Shown here piece after piece: positions 1 to 8,808 of a DNA stretch of 64,000 bases. Position 1 is the first letter of the stretch; each line of letters opens with the position of its first letter. The stretch is from Serinicoccus hydrothermalis (lineage in GTDB: Bacteria; Actinomycetota; Actinomycetes; Actinomycetales; Dermatophilaceae), in the NCBI RefSeq assembly GCF_001685415.1, contig NZ_CP014989.1, positions 558,001 through 622,000 of the forward strand, read 5' to 3'. A model generated the notes under the pieces. That model was not told the DNA's origin. It worked only from the letters and a program-made list of their open reading frames with translations, and ran no database searches. Both the position numbers and the translations under genes were made by a program.

Positions 1-198
1 CGCCTCCGGCCGGCGCGCGAGCACCGCCTCGGCCCCCACGTCGACCTCGCACCCCGCGACCCGGGCACCGCGCAGCTTGCCCCCGGCCCGGTCGCTGCCC
101 TCCAGCACCGTCACCGCCGCGCCGGGGTCCTGCTCGAGCACCGCCAGCGCCGCCGCGAGACCGCTGATGCCGCCACCGATGACCAGCCAGGACGTCAT
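1..198 (-). CDS. hemY: Protoporphyrinogen/coproporphyrinogen oxidase, N-terminal part (HemY/HemG type)
   Basis: Only the first 66 codons are present; the gene runs off the window edge. The product starts MTSWLVIGGGISGLAAA, a Rossmann FAD-binding GxGxxG-type loop. Around residue 35 comes an ExSDRAGGKL stretch, and then GAEAVLARRPE, which is typical of actinobacterial HemY-type flavoenzymes. These oxidise coproporphyrinogen III or protoporphyrinogen in haem synthesis, which fits hemE 1.1 kb away, although the two genes point in opposite directions. The ATG at 198 lies 7 bases after a GACGCT hexamer, suggesting a leaderless transcript. Whether the substrate is copro- or protoporphyrinogen cannot be decided from this fragment. 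Confidence 0.85.
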   Translation of the reverse strand, partial: MTSWLVIGGGISGLAAALAVLEQDPGAAVTVLEGSDRAGGKLRGARVAGCEVDVGAEAVLARRPEA

Positions 199-363
199 AC
201 CGCCCAGCGTCTCATCACTCGTACGTCACCACGTCGTGACCCCGGCCCGGCCATCGTGACGCGATCGTGACCCGAGGGGTGGAACGTCCCGCCAGGACGA
301 TGCCGTCGCAGGGGCAGTGCCGCAACGGCCAGCGTGCGGGCGAGACGGAGGGAAGGCGGGACC

Positions 364-1296
364 ATGAGGACCAGGACGATCACGGCGATGGTGCTGGTGC
401 TGCTGATGCTGCTCGTGGGCGGTTGCAGCATGAGCGGGGGCACCGACTCAGCAGGGGGTGACGCCGCGGATCAGGCTCCCGCCGGGGACGAGGCGGTCGG
501 GGAAGAGGCGGCCGGCGACGACGGTGGGGGCGAGGCCGGCAGCGAGGCCGCTGAAGCCGCCGCGCAGATCGGCGAGGGATCGGTCGCCGCCGACAGTGAA
601 GCACCGCTCATGGTGCGTCGCGTCGAGCTGGAGGTCGTCGTCGAGGACGTCGGTGCCGCCGTCACCCGGGCCCGCGCCACCGCGACCGGGGTGGGTGGCT
701 ACGTCTCCTCCGAGGACGTGCGACCCGGGACGCCGGAGCGCGACGGCTACGGATCGGTGGTGCTCCGGGTGCCCTCGGCCGAACTCGACGCGGTCGTGAC
801 CAGCCTCGGCGAGCTCGGCGAGGTGCAGTCGACGAGCAGCAACGCCGAGGACGTCACCACGGAGTACCGCGACGTCGAGGCCCGGATCGCCACCCTGGAG
901 GCCGGAGCGACCCGGCTGCGCGACCTCGTCGAGGAGGCCCCCGACGTCGAGTCGATCGCCGCCCTGGAACGCGAGCTGTCCACCCGCGACTCCGAGCTGG
1001 ACGCGCTCAAGGCGCGGATGCAGGTGCTCTCGGACGACGTGGCCCGATCCACCATCACCCTGCACCTGGCGGAGGGGTCCGCGGACCTGGCCGAGGTCGC
1101 TTCCGACTCCGGCTTCGTCGCCGGGCTGGCCCAGGGGTGGTCGGCCTTCACCACCTCGGTCACCGTACTGCTCACGGCGCTCGGGGCGCTGCTCCCCTTC
1201 CTGGTCCTCGCCTCCGTCGTCCTCCTCCCGGTGCTGGTGTGGCGCCGTCGTCGCAAGGCCGGCGCCGTCCCCGACCGTGGGACAATCGAGGGGTGA
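364..1296 (+). CDS. DUF4349-domain lipoprotein with C-terminal membrane anchor
   Basis: A 310-residue protein with a lipoprotein signal peptide (hydrophobic stretch ending LLVGGC, with Cys about residue 19). An acidic Gly/Ala/Glu-rich linker to about residue 85 follows. Next comes a DUF4349 domain ([14 protein letters not shown] and later [10 protein letters not shown]) with a predicted coiled coil about residues 175-225. A C-terminal transmembrane helix ends in RRRRK. It is likely tethered outside the cytoplasmic membrane; no function is established for the family. The ATG at 364 is preferred over an upstream in-frame ATG at 334 because GGAAGGCGGG lies just before it and the lipobox then sits at a normal distance. 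Its stop overlaps the hemE start by 4 bp (GTGA). Confidence 0.8.
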   Translation: MRTRTITAMVLVLLMLLVGGCSMSGGTDSAGGDAADQAPAGDEAVGEEAAGDDGGGEAGSEAAEAAAQIGEGSVAADSEAPLMVRRVELEVVVEDVGAAVTRARATATGVGGYVSSEDVRPGTPERDGYGSVVLRVPSAELDAVVTSLGELGEVQSTSSNAEDVTTEYRDVEARIATLEAGATRLRDLVEEAPDVESIAALERELSTRDSELDALKARMQVLSDDVARSTITLHLAEGSADLAEVASDSGFVAGLAQGWSAFTTSVTVLLTALGALLPFLVLASVVLLPVLVWRRRRKAGAVPDRGTIEG

Positions 1297-2360
1297 CCTC
1301 ACCCTCGACCCCCACGCTCGACCCGCACCGCGCCACCTCCGACAGCACCCTGGTGCGGGCCGCCCGGCAGCTCCCCACGACGCACACCCCGGTGTGGTTC
1401 ATGCGGCAGGCGGGACGGTCGCTGCCGGAGTACCGCGAGGTGCGCCGGGACGTGCCCATGCTCACCGCCTGCCGCACGCCGGAGCTGGTCACCGAGATCA
1501 CGCTGCAGCCGGTCCGGCGGCACGGCGTCGACGCGGCGATCTTCTTCAGCGACATCGTCGTGCCGCTCATGGCGGTGGGCGTCGACCTCGACATCGTCGC
1601 CGGCACGGGGCCGGTCATCGCCGAGCCGATCCGCACCCGCGCCGACCTCGACCGCCTGCCGGAGCTGACCCCGGAGCACGTCCCCGACATCGCGGAGTCG
1701 GTGCGGCTGCTCGTCGGCGAGCTGGGGCATACCCCGCTCATCGGGTTCGCCGGCGCCCCCTTCACCCTCGCGTCCTACCTCGTCGAGGGCGGCCCGTCGA
1801 AGAACCACGAGCGCACCAAGGCGCTCATGCACGGCGACCCGCAGCTGTGGAGCGACCTGTGCGCGCGGCTGGCGCAGATCTCGGGCGCGTTCCTGCGGGT
1901 GCAGGCCGAGGCGGGCGCGAGCGCGGTGCAGCTCTTCGACTCCTGGGCGGGGCACCTGTCGCGCGCGGACTACCTGCGCCACGTCGAGCCGCACAGCCGC
2001 ACCGTCCTCGAGGGCGTCGGCGACCTCGGGGTGCCGCGCATCCACTTCGGGGTCGGCACCGGCGAGCTGCTGCCGGCGATGGCCGACGCGGGCGCCGACG
2101 TCATCGGGATCGACTACCGCGTCAGCCTCGCCGACGGCGCGCAGCGGGCCGGCGGGCGGTATGCCGTCCAGGGCAACCTCGACCCCGCCCTCCTCTTCGC
2201 CCCCTGGGAGCCGCTGGCCGCCCGGGTGCGCGAGATCGTCGACGAGGGGCGGGAGGCACCGGGTCACATCTTCAACCTGGGCCACGGCGTGCTGCCGGAC
2301 ACCGATCCCACCGTGCTGACCCGGGTGGTCGAGCTGGTGCACGAGCACTCCGCTCGCTGA
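1293..2360 (+). CDS. hemE: Uroporphyrinogen decarboxylase
   Basis: This cytoplasmic enzyme of haem synthesis removes the four acetate carboxyls of uroporphyrinogen III to give coproporphyrinogen III. The 355-residue length is normal. The N-terminal signature [16 protein letters not shown] carries the substrate-binding arginines, and [13 protein letters not shown] follows near residue 150. Other family blocks include [19 protein letters not shown] and [13 protein letters not shown]. The GTG start at 1293 removes a long non-homologous extension. It lies 6 bases after GACAAT (1281-1286), so it could be made from its own leaderless transcript as well as by coupling to the upstream gene. hemY lies divergently upstream. 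Confidence 0.96.
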   Translation: MTSPSTPTLDPHRATSDSTLVRAARQLPTTHTPVWFMRQAGRSLPEYREVRRDVPMLTACRTPELVTEITLQPVRRHGVDAAIFFSDIVVPLMAVGVDLDIVAGTGPVIAEPIRTRADLDRLPELTPEHVPDIAESVRLLVGELGHTPLIGFAGAPFTLASYLVEGGPSKNHERTKALMHGDPQLWSDLCARLAQISGAFLRVQAEAGASAVQLFDSWAGHLSRADYLRHVEPHSRTVLEGVGDLGVPRIHFGVGTGELLPAMADAGADVIGIDYRVSLADGAQRAGGRYAVQGNLDPALLFAPWEPLAARVREIVDEGREAPGHIFNLGHGVLPDTDPTVLTRVVELVHEHSAR

Positions 2361-2361
2361 G

Positions 2362-2450
2362 GGCCACCATTCCGGACGTCCGGTGCGGGTCGCGGCCACC
2401 AGAACGGACGTCCGGTGCGGGTCGCGGCCGCCAGGACGGACGTCCGGTGG
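2362..2450. repeat. Three 32-bp tandem repeats between convergent hemE and rnd
   Basis: Units begin at 2362, 2394 and 2426 (the last is truncated). Each contains the perfect palindrome CGGACGTCCG followed by GTGCGGGTCGC or a variant. The array fills the gap between the hemE stop and the stop of the convergent ribonuclease D gene. It may act as a two-way terminator, but there is no T-tract. Confidence 0.8.
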
Positions 2451-2452
2451 GC

Positions 2453-3712
2453 TCAGGGGTGCGCGGCGAGCGCCTCGACGAGGATCGGGACCACGAGCTC
2501 GCGCTGCCACGGGCGGGCACCGAGCTCGGCGGTCGCGGCGTCGACCGCCTGCGCGTCCCGCTCGTCCGGCGTCCGCCACAGGACGCGCCTGACGACGTCG
2601 GGGGTCATGAGGTTCTCGACCGGGATCTCGAGGCGCTCGGAGAGCTCGGCCAGGCCGGCCCGCACCCGGGTGAGCCGCTCGGCGGCGGCGGGCTCCCGCT
2701 CGGCCCAGGCGCGTGGCGGCGGCGGGGTGTCACCGCGACGGGCGGGCTCGGGTAGCTCCTCCTCGGGCAGCTCGGCGGCGGTCCTGACCGCGGCCAGCCA
2801 AGCCCTCTGGTGGCGCAGCAGCCCCTGCTCGGCCCGTCGCTGCCGGGTCCGCGAGCTCTCCTTGCGGCCCGAGGCCAGCCCCGAGGCCTGCGTCGGCATC
2901 CGGTGCGCGAGGTCGACGAGGGTCCCGTCCGGCAGCACCCGCCCCGGGGGCACGTCGCGCTCCCGGGCGATCTCGTCCCGGGTCTCCCACAGCTCGCGCA
3001 GCGCCGCGAGGGAGCGCGGCTTGCGCACCCGGTGGATGCCGGTGGTGCGCCGCCAGGCGTCCGGGTCCTCGGGCCCGGGAGGGCCGGTGAAGTCGCACAG
3101 CGCGGCGAACTCCTGCTCGGCCCACTCCAGCTTGCCCTGCTCACGCAGGTCCCGCTCCATCCGCTCGCGCAGCTCGACGAGCAGCTCGACGTCGAGCGCC
3201 GCATACCGCAGCCAGGGCTCCGGCAGCGGCCGGGTGGACCAGTCCACCGCCGAGTGCTCCTTGGCGAGCGTGACCCCGAGGTAGTACTCGAGCACCGCCG
3301 ACAGCCCGACCCGGGGGAGCCCGGCCAGGCGCGCGCCCAGCTCGGTGTCGAAGAGCGCCCGTGGGCGCATCCCGACCTCGGCCAGGCACGGTATGTCCTG
3401 GGTCGCCGCGTGGATCACCCACTCGGCCTCGGCGAGCGCGGTGTCGACCCGGGCCAGGTCACCGAAGGGGACCGGGTCGACGAGCCAGGTCCCGGCGCCG
3501 CCGCGCCGCAGCTGGATGAGGTAGGCCTTCTGGCCGTAGCGGTAGCCCGAGGCCCGCTCGGCGTCGACGGCGACCGGGCCCTCGCCCGAGCGGAGCGCGG
3601 AGAGCAGCTCCTCCAGGCCCGCCTCGGTGTCCACGACGACGGGGACGCCACCGGGCGGGGTCTCCAGACGGTCGAAGTCGCTGCTGGGGTCCTCCTCGCT
3701 CACACCGCTCAT
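2453..3712 (-). CDS. rnd: Ribonuclease D-like 3'-5' exonuclease with HRDC domain
   Basis: A 419-residue DEDD-family exonuclease. Exo I motif: VAVDAERASGYRYGQKAYLIQ (about residues 45-65). Exo II motif: WVIHAATQDIPCL. Exo III motif: the LRYAALDVELLVELRE segment. A helical HRDC region (LRELWETRDEIARERDVPPGRVLPD) and a second HRDC-like C-terminal segment follow. RNase D enzymes trim the 3' ends of stable RNAs. The ATG at 3712 starts 2 bp after the stop of the DUF3000 gene, so the pair is probably an operon, an order seen in other actinobacteria. The stop lies next to the tandem repeats behind hemE. Confidence 0.9.
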   Translation of the reverse strand: MSGVSEEDPSSDFDRLETPPGGVPVVVDTEAGLEELLSALRSGEGPVAVDAERASGYRYGQKAYLIQLRRGGAGTWLVDPVPFGDLARVDTALAEAEWVIHAATQDIPCLAEVGMRPRALFDTELGARLAGLPRVGLSAVLEYYLGVTLAKEHSAVDWSTRPLPEPWLRYAALDVELLVELRERMERDLREQGKLEWAEQEFAALCDFTGPPGPEDPDAWRRTTGIHRVRKPRSLAALRELWETRDEIARERDVPPGRVLPDGTLVDLAHRMPTQASGLASGRKESSRTRQRRAEQGLLRHQRAWLAAVRTAAELPEEELPEPARRGDTPPPPRAWAEREPAAAERLTRVRAGLAELSERLEIPVENLMTPDVVRRVLWRTPDERDAQAVDAATAELGARPWQRELVVPILVEALAAHP

Positions 3713-3714
3713 CG

Positions 3715-4356
3715 TCAGCGGCGGACCCCGGAGAGCGCCACGACACCGTCGGGCAGGGGCGGCAGCCCGGCGAGGGTGCAGAGCAGGTCGCCCCAGGCAC
3801 CGAGGTGCGCCGCGAGCTCGCGGGCCTCGTCCCCCTCGCTGAGCACCGGCGTCCAGGACGCGCGGATCTCCAGCTCGACGGTCGGCTCCCGGTCGGCCAG
3901 CGCACCGAAGCTCTCCGAGGTGACGCAGGTGACGGTGCCCGCGGCGGCGGCCCAGCCCAGCTGCGCCTCGTCGAGGGCGTCCGTCAGCCACGACCACCCG
4001 GCCTGCCCGGCCAGCGGGTCGTGACCCACCTCCGGCTCCATCTGCGCCTTGGCGTAGGTCACCGCGCGCCACGTGCCCTCCCACGGCTCGGGCGCGTCGG
4101 GGTCGTGCAGCACGACGAAGCGGCCGGTGGCGATCGGGTCCTCGTCCTCCACCCGGGACGGGACGACCTCGCCGGACAGCGCCACGGCGTGCGGCGCCAG
4201 CCGGGTCGGGGCCGGCACCTCCTCGAGGACGAGCTCGGGCCGGACCTGCGCGGCGCGTATGCCCTGCAGGCCGCGCGCGAAGGCACCCGGCTCGGGCGCA
4301 CCCTGGCCGGCCGCGGAGCGCTGCCGCGGTCGCTGGTCGGAGATCCGGCTCACCAC
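3715..4356 (-). CDS. DUF3000-family protein
   Basis: About 213 residues, matching the conserved actinobacterial DUF3000 family as I recognise it (APEPGAFARGLQGIRAAQVRPE near the N-terminus, RFVVLHDPDAPEPWEGTWR in the middle). No catalytic motif or membrane segment is visible and the function is unknown. The GTG at 4356 is chosen because TAGGCT lies 7 bases upstream (4364-4369), the leaderless pattern used repeatedly here; the next codon, GTG at 4353, is an alternative. It lies upstream of the ribonuclease D gene and is divergent from the HTH-MurA gene. Confidence 0.8.
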   Translation of the reverse strand: MVSRISDQRPRQRSAAGQGAPEPGAFARGLQGIRAAQVRPELVLEEVPAPTRLAPHAVALSGEVVPSRVEDEDPIATGRFVVLHDPDAPEPWEGTWRAVTYAKAQMEPEVGHDPLAGQAGWSWLTDALDEAQLGWAAAAGTVTCVTSESFGALADREPTVELEIRASWTPVLSEGDEARELAAHLGAWGDLLCTLAGLPPLPDGVVALSGVRR

Positions 4357-4466
4357 AACGTCCAGCCTAGGACGCGCTAGCCTGTCCAGGAAGGAACGCA
4401 ACGCCGCGAGCGGCGCAGCAGTCCTCATCCGGACCCTCCCGACACCCCGGCCATCCACCCAGACTT

Positions 4467-4482
4467 ATCTCATATATGTGAT
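4467..4482. promoter_or_regulatory. AT-rich palindrome upstream of the HTH-MurA gene (candidate operator/promoter)
   Basis: ATCTCATATATGTGAT is a 16-bp palindrome with one mismatched pair, ending 13 bases before the ATG at 4496. It is strikingly AT-rich for this DNA. It lies between the divergent DUF3000 and HTH-MurA genes and could carry the -10 region and a site for the gene's own helix-turn-helix domain. The autoregulation is inferred. Confidence 0.5.
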
Positions 4483-4495
4483 CTACAGTGGCGGG

Positions 4496-6025
4496 ATGAC
4501 CGAGAGCTACCTCTCCCGCATCGGCGGGCTCATCCGTGATGCCCGTCGCCACAAGGACCTCACCCAGGCCGAGCTGGCCGAGCTGCTGAGCACGAGCCAG
4601 AGCGCCGTCGCCCGCATCGAGCAGGGCAAGCAGAACCTCTCCCTGGAGATGATCGCCCGCATCGGCGAGAAGCTGGACTCCGAGATCGTCCAGGTCTCCT
4701 CGGGCATACCCCAGAACCTGCGGATCGAGGGCGGCACCAAGCTGTCCGGCGGCATCGACGTGCGCACCTCCAAGAACGCCGCCGTCGCCCTCCTCTGCGC
4801 CTCCCTGCTCAACAAGGGCCGCACGACGCTGCGCAACCTCGCGCGGATCGAGGAGGTCAACCGCATCACCGAGGTGCTGACGAGCATCGGCTACAAGATC
4901 CGCTGGCTCCCCGACTCCTCCGACCTCGAGATCGTGCCGCCGGAGAAGATCGACCTCGCCTCGATGGACGAGGCGGCGGCACGGCGCACCCGCACGATCA
5001 TCATGTTCCTCGGCCCGCTCATGCACGAGTTCGGCACCTTCGAGCTCCCGTATGCCGGGGGCTGCGACCTCGGCACCCGCACCGTCGAGCCGCACATGAT
5101 CGCGCTGCGCCACTTCGGCCTCGACGTCACCGCGACCACCGGCAGCTACCACGCGACCGTGGACGACGCCGTCTCCCCCGACAAGCCGATCGTGCTCACC
5201 GAGCGCGGCGACACCGTCACCGAGAACGTCCTGCTCGCCGCGGCCCGGCACACCGGCACCACGGTCATCCGCAACGCCAGCTCCAACTACATGGTCCAGG
5301 ACCTGTGCGTCTTCCTGCAGCAGCTCGGCGTGCGGATCGAGGGCCTGGGCACCACCACCCTCACGGTGACCGGCGTCGAGGAGATCGACACCGACATCGA
5401 GTACGCCCCCTCCGAGGACCCCATCGAGGCGATGAGCCTGCTGGCGGCCGCGGTCGTCACCGGCAGCGAGATCACCATCCGCCGGGTGCCGATCGAGTTC
5501 ATGGAGATCGAGCTGGCCGTCCTCGGCACGATGGGTTTCGAGTGCGAGCTGTCGGACGAGTACGCCAGCGCGAACGGGCATACCCGGCTGGTCGACCTCA
5601 CCACCTCCCCCGGCCCGCTCAAGGCGCCGCTGGACAAGATCCACCCGCTGCCCTTCCCCGGGCTCAACATCGACAACCTGCCGTTCTTCGCGATCATCGC
5701 GGCCTGCGCGCAGGGGTCGACGCTCATCCACGACTGGGTCTACGAGAACCGCGCGATCTACCTCACCGAGCTCACCACCCTCGGTGCCAAGGTGCACCTC
5801 ATGGACCCGCACCGGGTGATGATCGAGGGGCCGACGCGGTGGCGCGCCGGCGAGATCATGTGCCCGCCCGCGCTGCGCCCCGGCGTCGTCATCCTGCTGG
5901 CGATGCTCGCGGCGCCCGGCACCTCGGTGCTGCGCAACGTCTACGTCATCAACCGCGGCTACGAGGACCTCGCGACCCGGCTCAACGCCCTCGGCGCGCA
6001 GATCCAGACCTTCCGCGACATCTGA
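4496..6025 (+). CDS. Helix-turn-helix domain fused to a MurA-type enolpyruvyl transferase
   Basis: A 509-residue protein. Residues about 8-65 form an XRE-family helix-turn-helix (DLTQAELAELLSTSQSAVARIEQGKQNLS). The rest is an EPSP-synthase/MurA fold. The MurA Lys-Asn pair is present (SKNAAVALL, K93/N94), as is the loop Cys (YAGGCDLGTR, C190), equivalent to the Cys that MurA uses with PEP. NIDNLPFFAI and PALRPGVVILLAM are further family blocks. It may be an active UDP-GlcNAc enolpyruvyl transferase, or a regulator that senses UDP-GlcNAc through an enzyme fold; the sequence alone does not decide. The ATG at 4496 directly precedes the HTH domain. Confidence 0.85.
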   Translation: MTESYLSRIGGLIRDARRHKDLTQAELAELLSTSQSAVARIEQGKQNLSLEMIARIGEKLDSEIVQVSSGIPQNLRIEGGTKLSGGIDVRTSKNAAVALLCASLLNKGRTTLRNLARIEEVNRITEVLTSIGYKIRWLPDSSDLEIVPPEKIDLASMDEAAARRTRTIIMFLGPLMHEFGTFELPYAGGCDLGTRTVEPHMIALRHFGLDVTATTGSYHATVDDAVSPDKPIVLTERGDTVTENVLLAAARHTGTTVIRNASSNYMVQDLCVFLQQLGVRIEGLGTTTLTVTGVEEIDTDIEYAPSEDPIEAMSLLAAAVVTGSEITIRRVPIEFMEIELAVLGTMGFECELSDEYASANGHTRLVDLTTSPGPLKAPLDKIHPLPFPGLNIDNLPFFAIIAACAQGSTLIHDWVYENRAIYLTELTTLGAKVHLMDPHRVMIEGPTRWRAGEIMCPPALRPGVVILLAMLAAPGTSVLRNVYVINRGYEDLATRLNALGAQIQTFRDI

Positions 6026-6026
6026 G

Positions 6027-6821
6027 GTGGAGATCGTCCGGGACGAGCGCGGTGGCGCCACGGTCGTCCGGGACGGCCACCCGCAGTCCTACGTCGACCT
6101 CGACGACCCCGAGCTGCTCGTCTTCGAGTACGTCGAGCACCTGGCGCTCGTGCTGGGCGCGCTGCGCCCCGACCCGGCACCGCTGGCGGTGACGCACGTC
6201 GGCGGCGCGGGTATGACGCTGGCCCGCTGGGTGCACCGCACCCACCCCGGCTCGCCCCAGATCGTGCTGGAGCCGGACGCCGCGCTCACCGAGCTGGTCC
6301 GTCGGGAGCTGCCGCTGCCCCGTGGCCACCGCATCCGGGTGCGACCGCAGCGCGGCGAGGAGGGTGTGACCGGGCTGCGCGACGGGTCGGCCGACGTCGT
6401 CGTGGTGGACGCCTACGACGAGGGCCGGGTGCCCGGCGCCCTCGCGGGGCAGGCCTTCGCCGCCGAGCTGGCCCGGGTCGTGGCGCCCGACGGGCTCGTC
6501 CTCGTCAACGGCGCCGACCTGCCCGGGCTGCGCTGGGCCGCACGGCTGGGCGCCACGCTGCGCACCGTGCTGCCGCACGTCGGGCAGCTCGTGCTGCGCG
6601 AGGTGGCCACCGGCAAGCGCTACGGCAACGTCGTGCTCGTGGCCTCCCCCCGCCCGCTGGACGACGTGACGCTCACCCGGCACGCCGCACGCGCCACCTT
6701 CCCCACCCGCTGGCGGACCAGCGCAGAGCTCGCCCGCGCCGAGCGCGGGGTCCGGCCCTTCGGGGACGTCGGGGAGCCCTCACCCCCTCCCCCGGACTCC
6801 GGGCCGCTGCGGCTGCGCTGA
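6027..6821 (+). CDS. Spermidine synthase-like SAM-fold protein
   Basis: 264 residues resembling the Rossmann core of spermidine synthases and related methyltransferases. A VTHVGGAGMTLARW loop occupies the motif I position (about residues 57-70), IVLEPDAALTEL gives the acidic strand end, and ADVVVVDAYDEGRVPGAL occupies the catalytic-loop region. VLREVATGKRYGNVVLVASP follows. The C-terminus is a Pro-rich tail. The product and substrate are unknown. Actinobacterial members often lack polyamine synthesis activity, so a generic name is safer. The GTG at 6027 begins 1 bp after the stop of the HTH-MurA gene, indicating co-transcription. Confidence 0.75.
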   Translation: MEIVRDERGGATVVRDGHPQSYVDLDDPELLVFEYVEHLALVLGALRPDPAPLAVTHVGGAGMTLARWVHRTHPGSPQIVLEPDAALTELVRRELPLPRGHRIRVRPQRGEEGVTGLRDGSADVVVVDAYDEGRVPGALAGQAFAAELARVVAPDGLVLVNGADLPGLRWAARLGATLRTVLPHVGQLVLREVATGKRYGNVVLVASPRPLDDVTLTRHAARATFPTRWRTSAELARAERGVRPFGDVGEPSPPPPDSGPLRLR

Positions 6822-6875
6822 GCCCCACGCCCCCGGGGAAACCTCGCCGTCATCTGCCGGGCCTAGCCTTGGACC

Positions 6876-7694
6876 ATGCGGACCCGCGACGACATCGACG
6901 CCTGGCTGACCGACATGGACGGCGTCCTGGTGCACGAGAACCGCGCGCTGCCCGGCGCGCGCGACCTCATCGACCACTGGGAGACGACCCACACGCCCTA
7001 CCTCGTCCTCACCAACAACTCGATCTTCACCGCCCGGGACCTCGCCGCGCGGCTGCACCACTCCGGCCTGCCGGTGCCCGAGGAGCGCATCTGGACCAGC
7101 GCCCTGGCGACGGCCGACTTCCTCGCCACGCAGAAGCCGGGCGGCTCGGCATACGTCGTCGGGCAGGCCGGCATCATCACGGCCCTGCACGAGGCCGGCT
7201 TCACCATGACCGAGAAGGACCCCGACTTCGTCGTCATCGGCGAGACCCGGCAGTACTCCTTCGAGGCCATCACCACCGCGGTCCGCCTCGTCGACGACGG
7301 CGCCCGCTTCATCGCCACCAACCCGGACGCCACCGGGCCGAGCGCCGACGGGATCCTCCCGGCGACCGGGGCGATCAGCGCGCTCGTCACCAAGGCGACC
7401 GGCCGTGAGCCGTATGTCGTGGGCAAGCCCAACCCCATGATGTTCCGGTCCGCGCTCAACACCATCGGCGCGCACAGCGAGACCACCGGCATGATCGGCG
7501 ACCGCATGGACACCGACATCGTCGCCGGGATGGAGGCCGGGCTGCACACCGTGCTCGTCATGACCGGCATCAGCAGCGCCGACACCCTCGCGGCCTACCC
7601 CTTCCGGCCCGACGAGATCCTGCAGGGCGTCGGTGAGCTGGTGCCCCGGGACCCGGAGACCACCGTCTTCGAGCAGCCGCGCAGCGACGTCTGA
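6876..7694 (+). CDS. NagD-type HAD-IIA phosphatase
   Basis: 272 residues. HAD motif I is DMDGVLVHE (Asp nucleophile about residue 13), motif II is VLTNNS, and the C-terminal metal loop is GKPNPMMF plus IGDRMDTDIVAGMEAG. The arrangement is that of the NagD/4-nitrophenylphosphatase subgroup with a C2 cap. These hydrolyse small sugar or nucleotide phosphates; the substrate cannot be read from the sequence. The ATG at 6876 is 6 bases after TAGCCT (6864-6869), so the mRNA is probably leaderless. A 31-bp inverted repeat follows the stop. Confidence 0.88.
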   Translation: MRTRDDIDAWLTDMDGVLVHENRALPGARDLIDHWETTHTPYLVLTNNSIFTARDLAARLHHSGLPVPEERIWTSALATADFLATQKPGGSAYVVGQAGIITALHEAGFTMTEKDPDFVVIGETRQYSFEAITTAVRLVDDGARFIATNPDATGPSADGILPATGAISALVTKATGREPYVVGKPNPMMFRSALNTIGAHSETTGMIGDRMDTDIVAGMEAGLHTVLVMTGISSADTLAAYPFRPDEILQGVGELVPRDPETTVFEQPRSDV

Positions 7695-7708
7695 GCCCCC
7701 AGCCCTCC

Positions 7709-7782
7709 GGAGTGCGGTCACCTTCCTGCAACCTCCATCGCGCTAGAGGGTGATGGAGGTTGCTGGAAGGTGACCGCACTCC
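7709..7782. repeat. 31-bp inverted repeat with 12-nt loop
   Basis: Arms 7709-7739 and 7752-7782 are complementary at 30 of 31 positions, enclosing a 12-base loop. The element lies between the NagD-type gene and the glpQ-like gene, upstream of the latter's -10 hexamer at 7809. It could end the upstream transcript, but no T-run follows and the stem is unusually long. A repetitive extragenic palindrome or mini mobile element is an alternative. Confidence 0.85.
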
Positions 7783-7820
7783 CGGGCCGCAGGGAGGGCC
7801 GCAGCGGCTAGGCTCGACGG

Positions 7821-8609
7821 GTGCGGACGGCATACCTGGACCACCCCGGCCCGATCCCGATGGCCCACCGCGGGTTCGACCGGGAGCGCGTGGGCCTGGA
7901 GAACTCCCTGGCCGCCTTCCAGGCGGCTGTCGACCTCGGCTACCGCTACGTCGAGACCGACGTGCACGCGACGCGGGACGGCGTGGTCGTGGCCTTCCAC
8001 GACGAGACCCTGGACCGGGTCACCGACCGGCGCGGCGCGATCCCCGAGCTGTCCTGGCGGGAGGTGTCCCGGGCCAGGATCGGCGGGCAGGAGCCGGTCC
8101 CGCGTCTCGAGGAGCTGCTGGCGAGCTTCCCCGACCTGCGGGTCAACATCGACATCAAGACCCCGGGTGCGATCGTGCCGCTGGTGCGCGTCATCGAGCG
8201 CGCCCGCGCCCACGAGCGGGTCTGCGTGACCAGCTTCTCCGACCAGCGCCGGGACGCGGCCGTCATGCGGCTGACCCGGCCGGTGGCCACCTCGGCGGGG
8301 CAGCGCAGCACCGCCTCGTTCCGGGCCGCCGCCGAGCTCCCGCCGCTCATCCGGGCCTCGGTCGCCGCGCGGGCCCTGCGCTCGGTCGACGCGCTGCAGG
8401 TGCCGCCGCAGCACCACGGCATCGAGGTGGTGACCCCCAAGGCGCTCGCAGCGGCGCACGAGATCGGCAAGTCCGTGCACGTCTGGACGATCGACGACCC
8501 GGTCGAGATGCATCGCCTGCTCGACCTCGGTGTCGACGGGATCATGACCGACCGGGCCGACGTCCTCAAGGACGTGCTCACCCAGCGCGGCCAGTGGGTC
8601 GCGGCCTGA
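7821..8609 (+). CDS. Glycerophosphodiester phosphodiesterase
   Basis: 262 residues of the GDPD TIM-barrel family, which splits glycerophosphodiesters into glycerol-3-phosphate and an alcohol. Visible catalytic elements: AHRGF (His14/Arg15 region), ENSLAAF, the ETDVHATRDG metal-binding strand and VVAFHDETLDRVT with the second catalytic His. NIDIKTPG and SVHVWTIDDP are later family blocks. There is no signal peptide, so it is probably cytoplasmic. The GTG at 7821 lies 6 bases after TAGGCT (7809-7814), another leaderless start. The next gene, cysJ, converges on it. Confidence 0.92.
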   Translation: MRTAYLDHPGPIPMAHRGFDRERVGLENSLAAFQAAVDLGYRYVETDVHATRDGVVVAFHDETLDRVTDRRGAIPELSWREVSRARIGGQEPVPRLEELLASFPDLRVNIDIKTPGAIVPLVRVIERARAHERVCVTSFSDQRRDAAVMRLTRPVATSAGQRSTASFRAAAELPPLIRASVAARALRSVDALQVPPQHHGIEVVTPKALAAAHEIGKSVHVWTIDDPVEMHRLLDLGVDGIMTDRADVLKDVLTQRGQWVAA

Positions 8610-8654
8610 CGATCTCTCGGCGGCCCCCTCTCCCCACCAGTCACGACCTGCCGG

Positions 8655-8700
8655 GATATCCCGATCCGCGCAGGCTATGGCGTGGGCGGATCGGGATGTC
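8655..8700. repeat. Inverted repeat between convergent genes (candidate terminator)
   Basis: Arms 8655-8669 and 8686-8700 (15 bp, one mismatch) surround a 16-base loop. The hairpin sits in the 199-bp gap between the ends of the convergent glycerophosphodiesterase and cysJ genes. It is a plausible two-way terminator without a T-tract. I see nothing else in this gap. Confidence 0.6.
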
Positions 8701-8808
8701 GTGGCATCGAGGGACGCGTGGGGCGTCTGGGGTTGGAGGGGTGCGCACGGACCCGCGAGCGCCGGCGGCCGACGGCCGGAACCAGGACCGGCGAGGACGG
8801 GGCCTGAC

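Noticed and set aside
4073-4495. Upstream extension of the HTH-MurA frame
   Set aside because: It overlaps DUF3000 on the other strand and the AT-rich promoter; the HTH domain begins right at ATG 4496.
7709-7782. Classical intrinsic terminator
   Set aside because: Arms are far longer than usual and no T-tract follows on either strand.
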